Source of the DNA: Algiphilus aromaticivorans DG1253
GTDB lineage: Bacteria; Pseudomonadota; Gammaproteobacteria; Nevskiales; Nevskiaceae
Direction of reading: 5' to 3'
Assembly (NCBI RefSeq): GCF_000733765.1
Contig: NZ_JPOG01000001.1
Span: forward strand, 1,302,001 to 1,366,000
Length of the DNA: 64,000 nucleotides
Of this stretch, positions 54,298-64,000 are shown piece after piece. Both the position numbers and the translations under genes were made by a program. A model generated the notes under the pieces. It saw only the letters and a list, made by a program, of their open reading frames with translations. It had not been told where the DNA came from and made no database searches. Each line of letters begins with the position of its first letter. Positions within the stretch are counted from its first letter, which is position 1.

Positions 54298-55073
54298 CTC
54301 GCTGGGTTGCCGGTGTCGCCTATGCGGGCACGGCCTACAGCGGCTGGCAGCGGCTGGCACACATCGACAGCGTGCAGGGGCGTGTCGAGGCAGCGCTGTC
54401 AAGCGTGGCGAACCAGCCAGTCACGATCGCCGCCTCCGGGCGCACCGATGCCGGTGTGCACGCGGCCATGCAGGTCATCCATTTCGACAGCGGTGCGCCG
54501 CGTGGCGTCGATGCCTGGTTGCGCGGCGGCAACAGCCAGCTACCTGCCGATATCGCGCTGCAGTGGGTGATGCCGGCGCCGGAGGGCTTTCACGCGCGTT
54601 ATGCCGCCGTGGCTCGGCGCTATCGCTACGTCATCGCGAATACGCCGGCGCCGCCGGCGCTCTGGCGCGCGCGCAGCGCCTGGCTGCGCCACCCCCTGGA
54701 TGCCGCGCGCATGGATGCGGCAGCCCGGCAGTTGCTGGGCGAACACGACTTTTCGGCTTTCCGCGCGGCCGAGTGCCAGTCGCGTACGCCGATGCGGCGT
54801 ATCACCGATATCAGCGTGCAGCGACGCGGTGAGTTCGTGTTGCTTGATGTGCGCGGCAACGCCTTCCTGCATCACATGGTGCGCAACATCGTCGGCTCGC
54901 TGATGGTGGTGGGGCGGGGACAGCAGCCGACGGACTGGATCGGCATGCTGCTTGCCGGCCGCGACCGCCGGCGGGCAGCCGCCACGGCGCCGGCGGAGGG
55001 ACTCTATCTGCTTGGCGCCGAGTATCCGGAGCATCCGGACATCGCCTCGCCGGCCGATCCGGTCTTCCCCTGA
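54294..55073 (+). CDS. truA: tRNA pseudouridine(38-40) synthase
   Basis: A 259-residue pseudouridine synthase (E. coli 270) acting on positions 38-40 of the anticodon arm. The catalytic Asp52 lies in ASGRTDAGVHA; YSGWQ near residue 15 and FLHHMVRNIVGSL near the C-terminus are typical. It overlaps the membrane-protein gene by 4 bases. A possible promoter for trpF begins just after its stop. Confidence 0.97.
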   Translation: MTRWVAGVAYAGTAYSGWQRLAHIDSVQGRVEAALSSVANQPVTIAASGRTDAGVHAAMQVIHFDSGAPRGVDAWLRGGNSQLPADIALQWVMPAPEGFHARYAAVARRYRYVIANTPAPPALWRARSAWLRHPLDAARMDAAARQLLGEHDFSAFRAAECQSRTPMRRITDISVQRRGEFVLLDVRGNAFLHHMVRNIVGSLMVVGRGQQPTDWIGMLLAGRDRRRAAATAPAEGLYLLGAEYPEHPDIASPADPVFP

Positions 55074-55079
55074 GCGGCG

Positions 55080-55085
55080 TACAAT
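55080..55085 (+). promoter_or_regulatory. -10-like box directly before trpF
   Basis: TACAAT at 55080-55085 is followed by CGCGCCCCC and then the trpF ATG at 55095. The 12-mer TACAATCGCGCC recurs exactly at 60731 before cvpA. No convincing -35 lies 16-18 bases upstream. If used, the start would fall at or just before the ATG, giving an almost leaderless trpF mRNA. Alternatively it is only a chance match in a truA-trpF transcript. Confidence 0.35.
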
Positions 55086-55094
55086 CGCGCCCCC

Positions 55095-55716
55095 ATGACG
55101 CATCGAACGCGCATCAAGATCTGCGGCGTGACGCGGCCCGAGGATGCGCGCCACGCCGCCGCCTGCGGGGCCGACGCCGTGGGCGTGGTCTTTGTGCCCG
55201 CGTCGCCGCGCAACATCGATGTTGAAGCGGCGATGGCGGTGCGCGCGGCCGTACCGCCCTTCGTGCAGCTGGTAGCGTTGTTCATGGATGCCGATGCTGC
55301 GCAGGTGCGCGCCGTTTGCGAGCGGGTCGGCCCCGATCTGCTGCAGTTCCACGGCGCCGAGGACGCGGCCTTCTGCGGCAGCTTCGGTCGCCCCTACATC
55401 AAGAGCGTGGCGACGGCGGCGGGCGCCGATCTGACGGCGGCGGAGCGCGCCTACCCGAACGCGATCGGCCTGCTCGTCGATGGTCACGACGTCGGCGAGA
55501 TGGGGGGCAGCGGCCGCGGCGTGCGACCGGAGCAGCTTCAGGGCGCAACCCGCCTGCCGCTGGTGCTTGCCGGTGGTCTGCGCCCGGACAATGTGGCGGC
55601 GTCGGTGGCGGCCTTCCGGCCGTGGGCGGTGGATGTCTCCAGCGGTGTCGAATCGGCACCGGGAATCAAGGCGGCAGAGCAGGTTGCCGCCTTCATCAGC
55701 GAGGTGCAAAAGGCAG

Positions 55717-55742
<26 letters not shown>
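55095..55742 (+). CDS. trpF: Phosphoribosylanthranilate isomerase
   Basis: A 215-residue TIM-barrel enzyme, third step of tryptophan synthesis, here not fused to TrpC. The general base Cys10 is in [12 protein letters not shown], and LQFHGAED and the phosphate-binding [10 protein letters not shown] loops are intact. It overlaps trpB by 26 bases. trpD, trpC and trpE are not in the window. Confidence 0.96.
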
Positions 55743-56931
<1,189 letters not shown>

Positions 56932-56954
56932 GCGGAGCGTCTTAGAGAGGAAGG

Positions 56955-57057
56955 GAGCCACAGATTGCACAGATTCACACAAAGTCCAAAAAAACAATAA
57001 ATTATGTCTGTTTTTTAACCAATACATTGGGTCGCAACTCTGTGAAATCTGTGGCTC
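56955..57057. repeat. Palindromic intergenic element, copy B (trpB-trpA gap)
   Basis: GAGCCACAGATTGCACAG (56955-56972) and its inverted partner (57040-57057) agree at 17 of 18 positions. Inside lies a second inverted pair, AAAAAACA 56989-56996 with TGTTTTTT 57009-57016. The 103-base unit is AT-rich in the middle, unlike the surrounding high-GC genome. It starts 23 bases after the trpB stop and ends 25 bases before the trpA ATG. Copy A at 30810 shares both arms. As RNA it could fold into one long hairpin. Confidence 0.8.
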
Positions 57058-57082
57058 TTGATGAAACCCAAAAGGAACTTGA

Positions 57083-57892
57083 ATGAGCCGAATTGCCGAC
57101 ACCTTCTCGCGGCTGCGCACCGAGGGCCGGCGCGCGCTGGTGCCCTATATCACCGCGGGTGACCCGCATCCGGATCACAGCGTCAGCTACATGCACGCGC
57201 TGGTGCGCGGCGGTGCGGATGTGCTGGAGCTGGGCGTGCCCTTTTCCGACCCGATGGCGGATGGCCCCATCATCCAGCTTGCCTGTGAGCGGGCTCTGAA
57301 GCACGGCACCTCCTTGCGGGACGTGCTGGGGATGGTGGCGCGCTTTCGTGCCGACGATGACGCGACCCCCGTTGTGTTGATGGGCTATCTGAATCCCATT
57401 GAGCGTTTCGGCTTCGAGGACTTCGCGCAGGCCGCACGCACCGCCGGTGTCGACGGCGTGCTCATCGTCGATCTGTCCGTGGACGAGGCGCCCGATGTCG
57501 CGCCGCAACTGCGCGCGCAGGGGCTGGACTGCATCTTCCTGCTGGCGCCGACCAGCACCGGCGCGCGCATGAAGGCCATCGCCTCGCTGGGCTCGGGTTA
57601 CGTCTATTACGTCTCGCTCAAGGGTGTCACCGGTGCGGCCAGCCTGGACCCGGCGGATGTTGCGACCCACGTTGCCGAGATTCGCGAGAATCTGGAGCTC
57701 CCGGTGGCGGTAGGCTTTGGTGTGCGCGACGCTGCCGGCGCCCGCGCTGTCGGGCAGCACGCCGACGGTGTCGTCGTCGGCAGCGCGCTGGTGCAGCGCA
57801 TCGCCGAGTTGGCCGAGACGCCCGATGCCGTGCCAGCGGTCCTCGAGCAAGCGGCGCGCGAATTGCGCGACGCCCTCGATGCGCTAGCATGA
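57083..57892 (+). CDS. trpA: Tryptophan synthase alpha chain
   Basis: A 269-residue TIM-barrel enzyme (E. coli 268) releasing indole from indole-3-glycerol phosphate. Catalytic Glu49 ([11 protein letters not shown]) and Asp60 ([10 protein letters not shown]) sit at the same positions as in E. coli. AAAAGGAACTTGA gives a strong ribosome binding site just after the palindromic element, so it can be translated independently of trpB. A 45-base gap with a small TGCCGA/TCGGCA hairpin (57897-57911) precedes accD. Confidence 0.98.
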   Translation: MSRIADTFSRLRTEGRRALVPYITAGDPHPDHSVSYMHALVRGGADVLELGVPFSDPMADGPIIQLACERALKHGTSLRDVLGMVARFRADDDATPVVLMGYLNPIERFGFEDFAQAARTAGVDGVLIVDLSVDEAPDVAPQLRAQGLDCIFLLAPTSTGARMKAIASLGSGYVYYVSLKGVTGAASLDPADVATHVAEIRENLELPVAVGFGVRDAAGARAVGQHADGVVVGSALVQRIAELAETPDAVPAVLEQAARELRDALDALA

Positions 57893-57937
57893 AGCCTGCC
57901 GATTGTCGGCATCCGACCCCTTAGCCACGGAGCTGCC

Positions 57938-58810
57938 TTGAACTGGCTCGACAAGATCCTGCCTTCGCGCATCGACACCAGCGAAACCGACCGCAAGAAG
58001 AGTGTGCCGGAAGGCCTCTGGACCAAGTGCGAGGAGTGCCAGTCGGTCCTCTATCGCGCAGAGCTGGAGCGCACCCTGCAGGTCTGTCCGAAATGCAGCG
58101 CGCATCGCCCCATCAACGCGCGCACGCGCATCCGGCATTTCCTCGACGAGGATTCTGAGCAGATCGAGATCGGTGCCGACGTGCGGCCGACCGATCCGCT
58201 GCGCTTCCGCGATTCCAAGAAGTATCGTGATCGCCTTGCCGATGCACAGAAGAGCTCTGGCGAGACCGATGCGATGGTGGTGATGCGGGGCAAGCTGCAG
58301 GGCATGCCGGTGGTCACCGCCAGCTTCGAGTTCTCCTTCCTCGGCGGCAGCATGGGCAGCGTCGTTGGCGAGCGCTTCGTGCAGGGCGTGCAGCATTCCA
58401 TCGACGAAGGCCTGCCGCTGATCTGCTTTGCCGCCAGCGGTGGCGCGCGCATGCAGGAGGCGCTGTTCTCGCTCATGCAGATGGCCAAGACCTCGGCGGC
58501 GCTGGCGCGGCTCGCGGATCGCGGTCTGCCCTTCGTCTCGGTGCTCACGCATCCGACCATGGGTGGTGTTTCGGCCAGCCTCGCCATGCTGGGCGACATC
58601 AATATCGCCGAGCCGGGCGCGCTGATCGGCTTCGCCGGCCCGCGCGTCATCGAGCAGACCGTGCGCCAGACCCTGCCCGAGGGCTTCCAGCGCGCCGAAT
58701 TCTTGCTAGAGCACGGCGCCATCGATGCCATCATCGATCGACGCGAGATGCGCAGCCGCCTGCACAGCATGCTGGCCCTGCTCATGCACGCCCCCTCTGC
58801 CGCCGCCTGA
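57938..58810 (+). CDS. accD: Acetyl-CoA carboxylase carboxyltransferase subunit beta
   Basis: A 290-residue subunit (E. coli 304), partner of AccA at 22365-23327. The N-terminal zinc ribbon has Cys31, Cys34, Cys50 and Cys53 (WTKCEECQ ... VCPKCSAH). The carboxylase core follows, with [13 protein letters not shown] and [12 protein letters not shown]. The start is a TTG at 57938 with GGAG upstream; the conserved [11 protein letters not shown]-terminus supports it. accD-folC adjacency is conserved in proteobacteria. Confidence 0.96.
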   Translation: MNWLDKILPSRIDTSETDRKKSVPEGLWTKCEECQSVLYRAELERTLQVCPKCSAHRPINARTRIRHFLDEDSEQIEIGADVRPTDPLRFRDSKKYRDRLADAQKSSGETDAMVVMRGKLQGMPVVTASFEFSFLGGSMGSVVGERFVQGVQHSIDEGLPLICFAASGGARMQEALFSLMQMAKTSAALARLADRGLPFVSVLTHPTMGGVSASLAMLGDINIAEPGALIGFAGPRVIEQTVRQTLPEGFQRAEFLLEHGAIDAIIDRREMRSRLHSMLALLMHAPSAAA

Positions 58811-58820
58811 CGTCACGATC

Positions 58821-60050
58821 ATGACGGCGCCCCGTCCGGAACCGGGCTGGTCGCTTGCCGACTGGCTACAGTGGCTTGAGCAGGGTGCCCGCGGCGAAAT
58901 CCTTCTCGGATTGGAGCGGGTGCAGGTTGTACACGCGCGCCTCGGCCTGCGCCCGCGACCGACGCTCACCATCGCAGGCACCAACGGCAAGGGCAGCTGC
59001 GCGCATGCCGCCGAGGCGATCGCGCGTGCGATAGGGCAACGCACCGCGCTCTACACCTCGCCGCATCTGCTGCATTTCGGCGAGCGCATGCGGGTCGATG
59101 GTGTAGCCGCCAGCGACGAGGCCATTGTCGCCGCGCTGGCCCGCGTCGAAGCCGCGCGCGGCGAGGTAGCGCTGACCTACTTCGAGCACGCCACCCTGGC
59201 CGCGCTTTGCCTCTTCGATGAGGCCGATATCGACCTGCAGATCCTGGAGGTAGGCCTCGGCGGACGCCTGGACGCGGTCAATATCGTCGACGCCGAGGCC
59301 TGCGTCATCACCAGCATCGGCCGCGACCATGTCCGCGAGCTGGGCGAGTCGCTGGCCGGCATCGCCGCCGAGAAGGCCGGCGTCGCGCGGGCGGGCCGTC
59401 CCGCTGTGGTGGCGCAGAATCCGGCGCCGGAGGGCTTGCACGCGGCGCTGGCTGCGCGCGGAGCGCGCATCCTGCAGATGGGAGCGCTGGAGGAGACCTC
59501 GGAAAACTGGAGCCCACCGGGCTGGGGGCTGAGCCTGCCCGCGCCGCCTGCGGGCGGCCTCACACTGCGCCGCAATATCGCAGCAGCGGCGCTGGCGCTG
59601 GAAGCGATGGCATGGTCGCGTTTGGCCATCGCCGACGCATTGACGGGCCTTGTCGCGGATTTTCGCTTGCCGGGCAGGTTGCAGACGCATCGCGGCCTGA
59701 CGCTCGACGTGGCCCATAACGCCGAAGCCGCCGCCGAGCTTGCCGCGAACTTATCCGATATCGCGCCGCGCTGGCGGCTGGTGCTCGGCATGCTGGCGGA
59801 CAAGCCGGTGGAGCAACTGGCGCAGACGCTGGCGCCGCTCTGTGACAGCATCATCTGTGCGCCGCTGCCGCCGCCACGAGGCTTGAGCGGCGAAGCGCTC
59901 GCCAAGCGTCTCGGCGACGCCGGCGTCGCCGCGGGCTGCGCCGGAAGCGTGGCGGAAGCTATCACCGCGGCGCGCGCGGGATGGCCTGCCGATAGCGGAA
60001 TTCTCGTCACGGGTTCCTTCCTGACCGTAGCCGCAGCGCTGCAAACATGA
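58821..60050 (+). CDS. folC: Bifunctional dihydrofolate synthase / folylpolyglutamate synthase
   Basis: A 409-residue Mur-ligase-like enzyme adding glutamate to dihydropteroate and folates. The P-loop is TIAGTNGKGSCAHA (about 48-61); TSPHLLHFGERMRVDG, EVGLGGRLDAVNIV and LDVAHNAEAAAEL are family motifs. The frame is open upstream inside accD; the ATG at 58821 lies 10 bases after the accD stop. Its stop overlaps the SPOR-domain gene by 4 bases. Confidence 0.97.
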   Translation: MTAPRPEPGWSLADWLQWLEQGARGEILLGLERVQVVHARLGLRPRPTLTIAGTNGKGSCAHAAEAIARAIGQRTALYTSPHLLHFGERMRVDGVAASDEAIVAALARVEAARGEVALTYFEHATLAALCLFDEADIDLQILEVGLGGRLDAVNIVDAEACVITSIGRDHVRELGESLAGIAAEKAGVARAGRPAVVAQNPAPEGLHAALAARGARILQMGALEETSENWSPPGWGLSLPAPPAGGLTLRRNIAAAALALEAMAWSRLAIADALTGLVADFRLPGRLQTHRGLTLDVAHNAEAAAELAANLSDIAPRWRLVLGMLADKPVEQLAQTLAPLCDSIICAPLPPPRGLSGEALAKRLGDAGVAAGCAGSVAEAITAARAGWPADSGILVTGSFLTVAAALQT

Positions 60051-60694
60051 GCGGCGAAGATGAACTGTTGCTCCGCCGCCTGATCGGCGCAGCCGTCGTC
60101 TTCGTCGGCGCCTTTCTGCTGGCATGGCTACTGCCACAGCCGGAGGCGGGCAAGAGCGAGGAGGAGGGCACGGTCGTTCTCAGAATGGGTGCGCCGGAGC
60201 CCGCGCCTCGACTCGAGCGGGCGCCGCGGGCGGCCGAAGTCGCTGAAGCTTCGGATCGGTCGGGCGAGAGAGCCGCGTCCGGCGCGCGAGAAGCATCGGT
60301 GGAGACGCCGCCGGATCCTGCGCGAGTATCCGCTGCGGTGGCCGAACCAGCTCCCGAGCCGAAGCCGAAGCCCGAATCGAAGCCTGAACCGAAGCCAGAA
60401 GCTGCGTCCGAGCCGGACCCGCCCGCGCCCGAGGCAACGGTTGCTGATGGTGGCGACTGGTGGATTCAGGCTGCCGCCTACAGCGACCAGGCGGCAGCGC
60501 GACGTGGACGCGAACGAGTTGAAGAGGCTTTCTCGACGGGCAGTCGCCTGCGCGAAGTACGCGTCGACGGCCGGCGCTTCTGGCGACTGCAGGTCGGCCC
60601 GCTACCGCGGGAAGCGGCAGCCCAGGCGCTGGCGGAAGGCCTGCGCGAAAAGGGATTTCAGGGCGCGCGTGTCTTTCGTGAAACGGGGCCTTGA
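60047..60694 (+). CDS. SPOR-domain protein, DedD-like
   Basis: A 215-residue bitopic protein: a short cytoplasmic N-terminus, a transmembrane helix (about 10-29), a long Pro/Glu/Lys-rich periplasmic linker (PEPKPKPESKPEPKPE) and a C-terminal SPOR domain (about 138-212). SPOR domains bind denuded glycan strands at the septum. Position between folC and cvpA matches dedD in E. coli, so a cell-division role is likely. The linker is unusually Lys/Pro-repetitive, but similar linkers are common. Confidence 0.88.
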   Translation: MSGEDELLLRRLIGAAVVFVGAFLLAWLLPQPEAGKSEEEGTVVLRMGAPEPAPRLERAPRAAEVAEASDRSGERAASGAREASVETPPDPARVSAAVAEPAPEPKPKPESKPEPKPEAASEPDPPAPEATVADGGDWWIQAAAYSDQAAARRGRERVEEAFSTGSRLREVRVDGRRFWRLQVGPLPREAAAQALAEGLREKGFQGARVFRETGP

Positions 60695-60727
60695 GGCGAT
60701 GAGCGGCAGGGTTGCGCGTGACGGCGG

Positions 60728-60736
60728 TGTTACAAT
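60728..60736 (+). promoter_or_regulatory. Candidate extended -10 promoter of cvpA-purF
   Basis: TGTTACAAT (60728-60736) is an extended -10 followed by CGCGCCGTC, placed 26 bases before the cvpA ATG. The TACAATCGCGCC 12-mer is identical to that before trpF at 55080. No clear -35 is seen. I looked for a PurR-like operator by eye near this site and found none I could defend. Confidence 0.45.
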
Positions 60737-60762
60737 CGCGCCGTCATCAGCCGGCGGTCCTA

Positions 60763-61284
60763 ATGAACTGGGTTGACTACTGCGTTCTCGGCATCCTCGC
60801 GGTGTCGATGCTCGTCGGCGTTCTTCGCGGCTTCATCCGCGAGGCGCTGAATCTTTCAAGCTGGATCCTCGCCGTGATTGCCGCGCTCGTGCTGGCGCCG
60901 CCACTGGAGCGCTGGCTTGCGGGGCTGATCGCGCTGGATCCCGCGCGGCTCATCATCGCCTATCTGTCGGTCTTCATCCTGGCGCTGATCGTCGGTTCCG
61001 TGGTCACGCATTTCGTGGCCAATGCCATCCGGCGGACTCCCTTTTCCGGCGTCGACCGGGTTCTGGGCGGAGGTTTCGGCACCGCCCGCGGCGTGCTGGT
61101 AATCGTGCTACTGATGGCGGCTGCCGGCCTCACCGTTCTGGATCGCGAACCCTGGTGGCAGGAAGCGCGTCTTCTGCCCTGGTTCGAGCCCATGGCCGAG
61201 TGGGTGCAAGAGCAGTTGCCGGAAGGCTGGATCGAGGACATCAAACCCCAGAGCGAGCCGGAAGCGGCTCGAGTCGTGGAGTAG
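60763..61284 (+). CDS. cvpA: CvpA-family membrane protein
   Basis: A 173-residue inner-membrane protein with four hydrophobic segments (about 3-20, 28-48, 62-85 and 102-122), beginning [20 protein letters not shown]. CvpA proteins were first linked to colicin V production; a general role in envelope or efflux homeostasis is proposed, but the function is not settled. The start at 60763 is chosen over an open frame 17 codons upstream. purF follows after 4 bases, the conserved cvpA-purF pairing. Confidence 0.93.
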   Translation: MNWVDYCVLGILAVSMLVGVLRGFIREALNLSSWILAVIAALVLAPPLERWLAGLIALDPARLIIAYLSVFILALIVGSVVTHFVANAIRRTPFSGVDRVLGGGFGTARGVLVIVLLMAAAGLTVLDREPWWQEARLLPWFEPMAEWVQEQLPEGWIEDIKPQSEPEAARVVE

Positions 61285-61288
61285 GCCC

Positions 61289-62824
61289 ATGTGCGGCATT
61301 GCAGGCATTGTCTCGGCCAACGGGCCGGTCAACCAGGATCTCTTCGACGCGCTGACGGTGCTGCAGCACCGCGGACAGGACGCCGCCGGGATCCTGACCA
61401 ACGACGGCAGCAAGCTCTATCTGCACAAGGATCTCGGCCTGGTGCGCGACGTCTTCCAGCGCGACGAGCAGATGGCCGCGCTGCCCGGCCGCATGGGCAT
61501 CGCGCACGTGCGCTACCCGACGGCCGGCGCGGCAAGCCCTGCCGAGGCGCAGCCGTTGTACACCAACATGCCCTACGGCATCGCCTTTGGGCACAACGGC
61601 AATCTCACCAATACGCATGCCCTAAAGGATGAGCTCTTCGCCGAGGATCGCCGGCACATCAACACCGAGTCCGATTCGGAAATCCTGCTCAACGTCTTCG
61701 CGCACGAGCTGATGGAGCAGGCCAAGGGCCCGCTGCGTGCCGAGCACGTCTTCGCCGCCGTGGCGCGCCTGCATCTGCGCGCCCGCGGTGCCTACGCCTG
61801 TGTGGCGATGATCACCGGCTTCGGCATGGTGGCTTTCCGCGATCCCTTCGGTATTCGTCCGGCCATTCTCGGCAAGCGCGAGGGGCCCGACGGCACCGAC
61901 TACATGGTCGCCTCGGAGTCGGTGGCGCTGGATGCGCTGCAGTTCGAAATCATCGGAGACATTGCGCCGGGCGAGGCGGTGGTCGTCACGGCCGATGGTC
62001 GCCTGCTGCGCCATCAGTGCGCGCTGCGGCCGCAGCTTTCGCCCTGCCTCTTCGAGTACGTCTACCTGGCGCGTCCCGACTCGGTGCTTGACGGTGTCTA
62101 CGTCTACAAGGCGCGGCTGCGCATGGGCGAGAAGCTGGGAGACAAGCTGTTGCGCGAGTGGCCCGATCACGACATCGACGTAGTGATTCCCGTACCCGAA
62201 TCCTCACGTACGGCCGCAGCCGAGATGGCCGGTCGGCTGGGCGTGAAGTATCGCGAAGGCTTCATCAAGAACCGTTACATCGGGCGCACCTTCATCATGC
62301 CGGGGCAGGCCAAACGCAAGAAGAGCGTGCGCCAGAAGCTGAACCCCATCGACCTCGAGTTCTACGACAAGAACGTGCTGCTGGTCGACGACTCCATCGT
62401 TCGCGGTACGACTTCGCGCGAGATCATCCAGATGGCCCGCGACGCCGGGGCGAAGAAGGTTTATTTCGCCTCTGCCGCGCCGCCGGTGCGCTTCCCGAAC
62501 GTTTACGGCATCGACATGCCGACGGCCTCAGAGCTGGTGGCCAACGGCCTCAGCGAGGCGGAGATAGAAGAGGCGCTGGGTGCCGATCGTCTCGTCTTCC
62601 AGGATCTGCAGGATCTGATGGATTCGGTGCGCGAGGGCAATGCCAAGCTGGAGCATTTCGACTGCTCTGTCTTCAACGGCGAGTACGTCACCAAGGACGT
62701 CTCGCGCGACTATCTCGACCAGCTGGAACTCTTCCGTTCCGATGCGGCCAAAAACGGCCATTCGGAGAAGCCCGGCATGCCGATCGAGCTGCACAACTCT
62801 GCCCATGGTGCCGCCCATGGCTGA
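61289..62824 (+). CDS. purF: Amidophosphoribosyltransferase
   Basis: A 511-residue enzyme for the first committed step of purine synthesis (E. coli 505). The N-terminal nucleophile glutaminase begins MCGIAGIV with catalytic Cys2, processed without a propeptide. The PRPP-binding loop is [18 protein letters not shown] (about 366-383). It lies between cvpA and metZ, as in Pseudomonas. Its stop overlaps metZ by 8 bases. Confidence 0.98.
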   Translation: MCGIAGIVSANGPVNQDLFDALTVLQHRGQDAAGILTNDGSKLYLHKDLGLVRDVFQRDEQMAALPGRMGIAHVRYPTAGAASPAEAQPLYTNMPYGIAFGHNGNLTNTHALKDELFAEDRRHINTESDSEILLNVFAHELMEQAKGPLRAEHVFAAVARLHLRARGAYACVAMITGFGMVAFRDPFGIRPAILGKREGPDGTDYMVASESVALDALQFEIIGDIAPGEAVVVTADGRLLRHQCALRPQLSPCLFEYVYLARPDSVLDGVYVYKARLRMGEKLGDKLLREWPDHDIDVVIPVPESSRTAAAEMAGRLGVKYREGFIKNRYIGRTFIMPGQAKRKKSVRQKLNPIDLEFYDKNVLLVDDSIVRGTTSREIIQMARDAGAKKVYFASAAPPVRFPNVYGIDMPTASELVANGLSEAEIEEALGADRLVFQDLQDLMDSVREGNAKLEHFDCSVFNGEYVTKDVSRDYLDQLELFRSDAAKNGHSEKPGMPIELHNSAHGAAHG

Positions 62825-64000
62825 CGACCCCGACCAGCCTCGCGCTTACGGCGCGGGCACGCTCGGCGTGCGCGCGGAGACGCTGCGCACACCCTGGCGC
62901 GAGCACTCGCCGGCGATCTTCGCAACCTCCAGCTTCGTCTTTGATTCGGCCGCGCAGGCCGCCGAAATCTTCGCTGAGCGTGAGGCCGGCTACATCTATT
63001 CGCGCTTCACGAACCCGACGGTCGACGCCTTCGAGAAGCGGCTGGCAGCCATGGAAGGCGCCGAGGCGGGCATCGGCACGGCCTCCGGCATGAGCGCGAT
63101 CATGACGCTGTGTCTGGCGCTGTTGTCGGAAGGCGATCACGTCGTCGCTTCGCGCACGCTCTTCGGCTCTACGATCTCGCTCTTCGACAACATCCTGTCG
63201 CGCTTCGGCCTGCATTTCAGCTACGTCGATCCCTGCGATCTCGACGCTTGGCGCGATGCCTGCACGCCGGCTACACGCATGCTCTTCGTCGAGACGCCGA
63301 CCAACCCGCTCTGCGAGATCGTCGACATCGCCGGATTGGCGGCGATCGCGCGCGAGAAGCAGGCGCGGCTGGTGGTGGACAACTGCTTCCTGACGCCGGC
63401 GCTGCAGAAGCCACTGGCGCTGGGCGCGGATCTGGTCATGCATTCAGCCACCAAGTATCTGGACGGGCAGGGGCGCTGCGTGGGCGGCGCCATCGTCGGC
63501 GACGCCGAGACCGTTGCCGGCACGCTCTTCCGCTTCATGCGCACGGCCGGGCCCTGCATGAGCCCCTTTAATGCCTGGACCTTTCTGAAGGGCCTGGAGA
63601 CGCTGAAGGTGCGCATGGAGGCGCACGAAACTCGGGCCCAAGCGGTAGCCGAGGCGCTGCTGGCGCAGAACGCGGTGCAGCACGTCTACTATCCGGGGCT
63701 TCCGGAGCATCCGCAGCACGCGCTGGCCGCACGCCAGCAACGCGGCTTCGGCGGCATCGTCAGCTTCGATCTCTCCGATCAGGGCGCGGCCTGGCGCTTC
63801 ATCGACCGCCTGCAGCTCGCCTCCATCACGGCCAATCTCGGTGATACGAGGACTACCGTGACGCATCCGGCGTCGACCACGCATATGCGCATCGGCCCGG
63901 AAGCACGCGCGCGCGCCGGCATCGGTGACGGCCTGGTGCGCATCGCGGTGGGTCTGGAGGATGCCGAGGACCTGGTCGCAGATATTCGCGGCGCGCTGGC
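62817..64000 (+). CDS. metZ: O-succinylhomoserine sulfhydrylase (cut by window edge)
   Basis: 394 codons are present and the frame is still open at the right edge; Pseudomonas MetZ is about 403 residues, so only a few residues are missing. It is a Cys/Met-metabolism PLP enzyme, with Lys213 in [12 protein letters not shown] as the Schiff-base residue and [14 protein letters not shown]-like contacts near 61-75 (YSRFTNPT). It makes homocysteine from O-succinylhomoserine and sulfide. The ATG at 62817 overlaps purF by 8 bases; another ATG 12 bases upstream is possible. The purF-metZ adjacency supports MetZ over cystathionine gamma-synthase. Confidence 0.93.
   Translation, partial: MADDPDQPRAYGAGTLGVRAETLRTPWREHSPAIFATSSFVFDSAAQAAEIFAEREAGYIYSRFTNPTVDAFEKRLAAMEGAEAGIGTASGMSAIMTLCLALLSEGDHVVASRTLFGSTISLFDNILSRFGLHFSYVDPCDLDAWRDACTPATRMLFVETPTNPLCEIVDIAGLAAIAREKQARLVVDNCFLTPALQKPLALGADLVMHSATKYLDGQGRCVGGAIVGDAETVAGTLFRFMRTAGPCMSPFNAWTFLKGLETLKVRMEAHETRAQAVAEALLAQNAVQHVYYPGLPEHPQHALAARQQRGFGGIVSFDLSDQGAAWRFIDRLQLASITANLGDTRTTVTHPASTTHMRIGPEARARAGIGDGLVRIAVGLEDAEDLVADIRGAL

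Noticed and set aside
56988-57020. Intrinsic terminator inside the trpB-trpA element
   Set aside because: The A-run and T-run pair only with each other; there is no GC stem, so it is not a standard terminator.
57893-57937. Riboswitch or attenuator before accD
   Set aside because: Only a 6-base TGCCGA/TCGGCA hairpin in 45 bases; too small for a known riboswitch and with no T-run.
62158-63093. A 311-codon plus-strand frame across purF and metZ
   Set aside because: It covers the 3' half of purF and the start of metZ in the wrong phase; the true metZ frame begins at 62817 and is still open at the window edge.

Overview
The window is a dense, high-GC stretch of bacterial chromosome (about 60 protein-coding genes, largest gene-free gap near 210 bp). 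It looks like a gammaproteobacterium: the two large blocks rpsB-tsf-pyrH-frr-uppS-cdsA-dxr-rseP-bamA-skp-lpxD-fabZ-lpxA-lpxB-rnhB-dnaE-accA-tilS and gyrA-serC-(serA)-pheA-hisC-tyrA-aroA-cmk-rpsA-ihfB follow a Pseudomonas/Xanthomonadales-like order. The leuCDB-asd-fimV-truA-trpF-trpBA-accD-folC-SPOR-cvpA-purF-metZ block supports the same reading. A Nevskiales/Salinisphaerales or Xanthomonadales relative is my inference; I cannot place it more finely. No rRNA, tRNA, CRISPR array, insertion sequence or prophage gene was found.

Layout. 1-4483 (minus): map-glnD-dapD-dapE (dapE cut by the window edge), transcribed away from rpsB. 4695-24636 (plus): translation factors, UMP kinase, isoprenoid/phospholipid precursors, outer-membrane assembly (RseP, BamA, Skp), lipid A synthesis (LpxD, FabZ, LpxA, LpxB), then rnhB, dnaE, accA and tilS, nearly all joined by 4-base stop/start overlaps. 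24749-34973 (plus): gyrA followed by serine, phenylalanine, histidine/tyrosine and shikimate genes and cmk. 35071-39676 (plus): rpsA with a strong terminator, ihfB, lapA, lapB and a sugar-epimerase-like gene. 39684-42707 (minus): SCO1-like copper chaperone, psd and a BepA-like M48 protease. 42809-44843 (plus): prmB, aroC. 44870-46168 (minus): a subtilase lipoprotein, the most accessory-looking gene here. 46351-64000 (plus): leucine, aspartate-semialdehyde, fimV, tryptophan, fatty-acid, folate, purine and methionine genes, with metZ cut by the right edge.

The genes work together as a housekeeping region: envelope biogenesis is fed by the neighbouring CTP, isoprenoid, malonyl-CoA and acyl-ACP genes, while the second half supplies amino acids (Ser, Phe, Tyr, His, Leu, Lys/Thr/Met, Trp), folate and purines. 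Regulation visible in the DNA includes extended -10 promoters before rpsB, gyrA and cvpA, a well-spaced promoter inside cmk for rpsA, a structured rpsA leader without a Shine-Dalgarno sequence, and a perfect inverted repeat at the leuC promoter.

Nothing here is clearly a new multi-gene system. The best leads are a pair of related palindromic intergenic elements (pheA-hisC and trpB-trpA gaps), a secreted subtilase whose oxyanion-hole Asn is replaced by Ser, a shared GC-rich discriminator after several -10 boxes, and an orphan EcfT/CbiQ-like membrane protein between fimV and truA.
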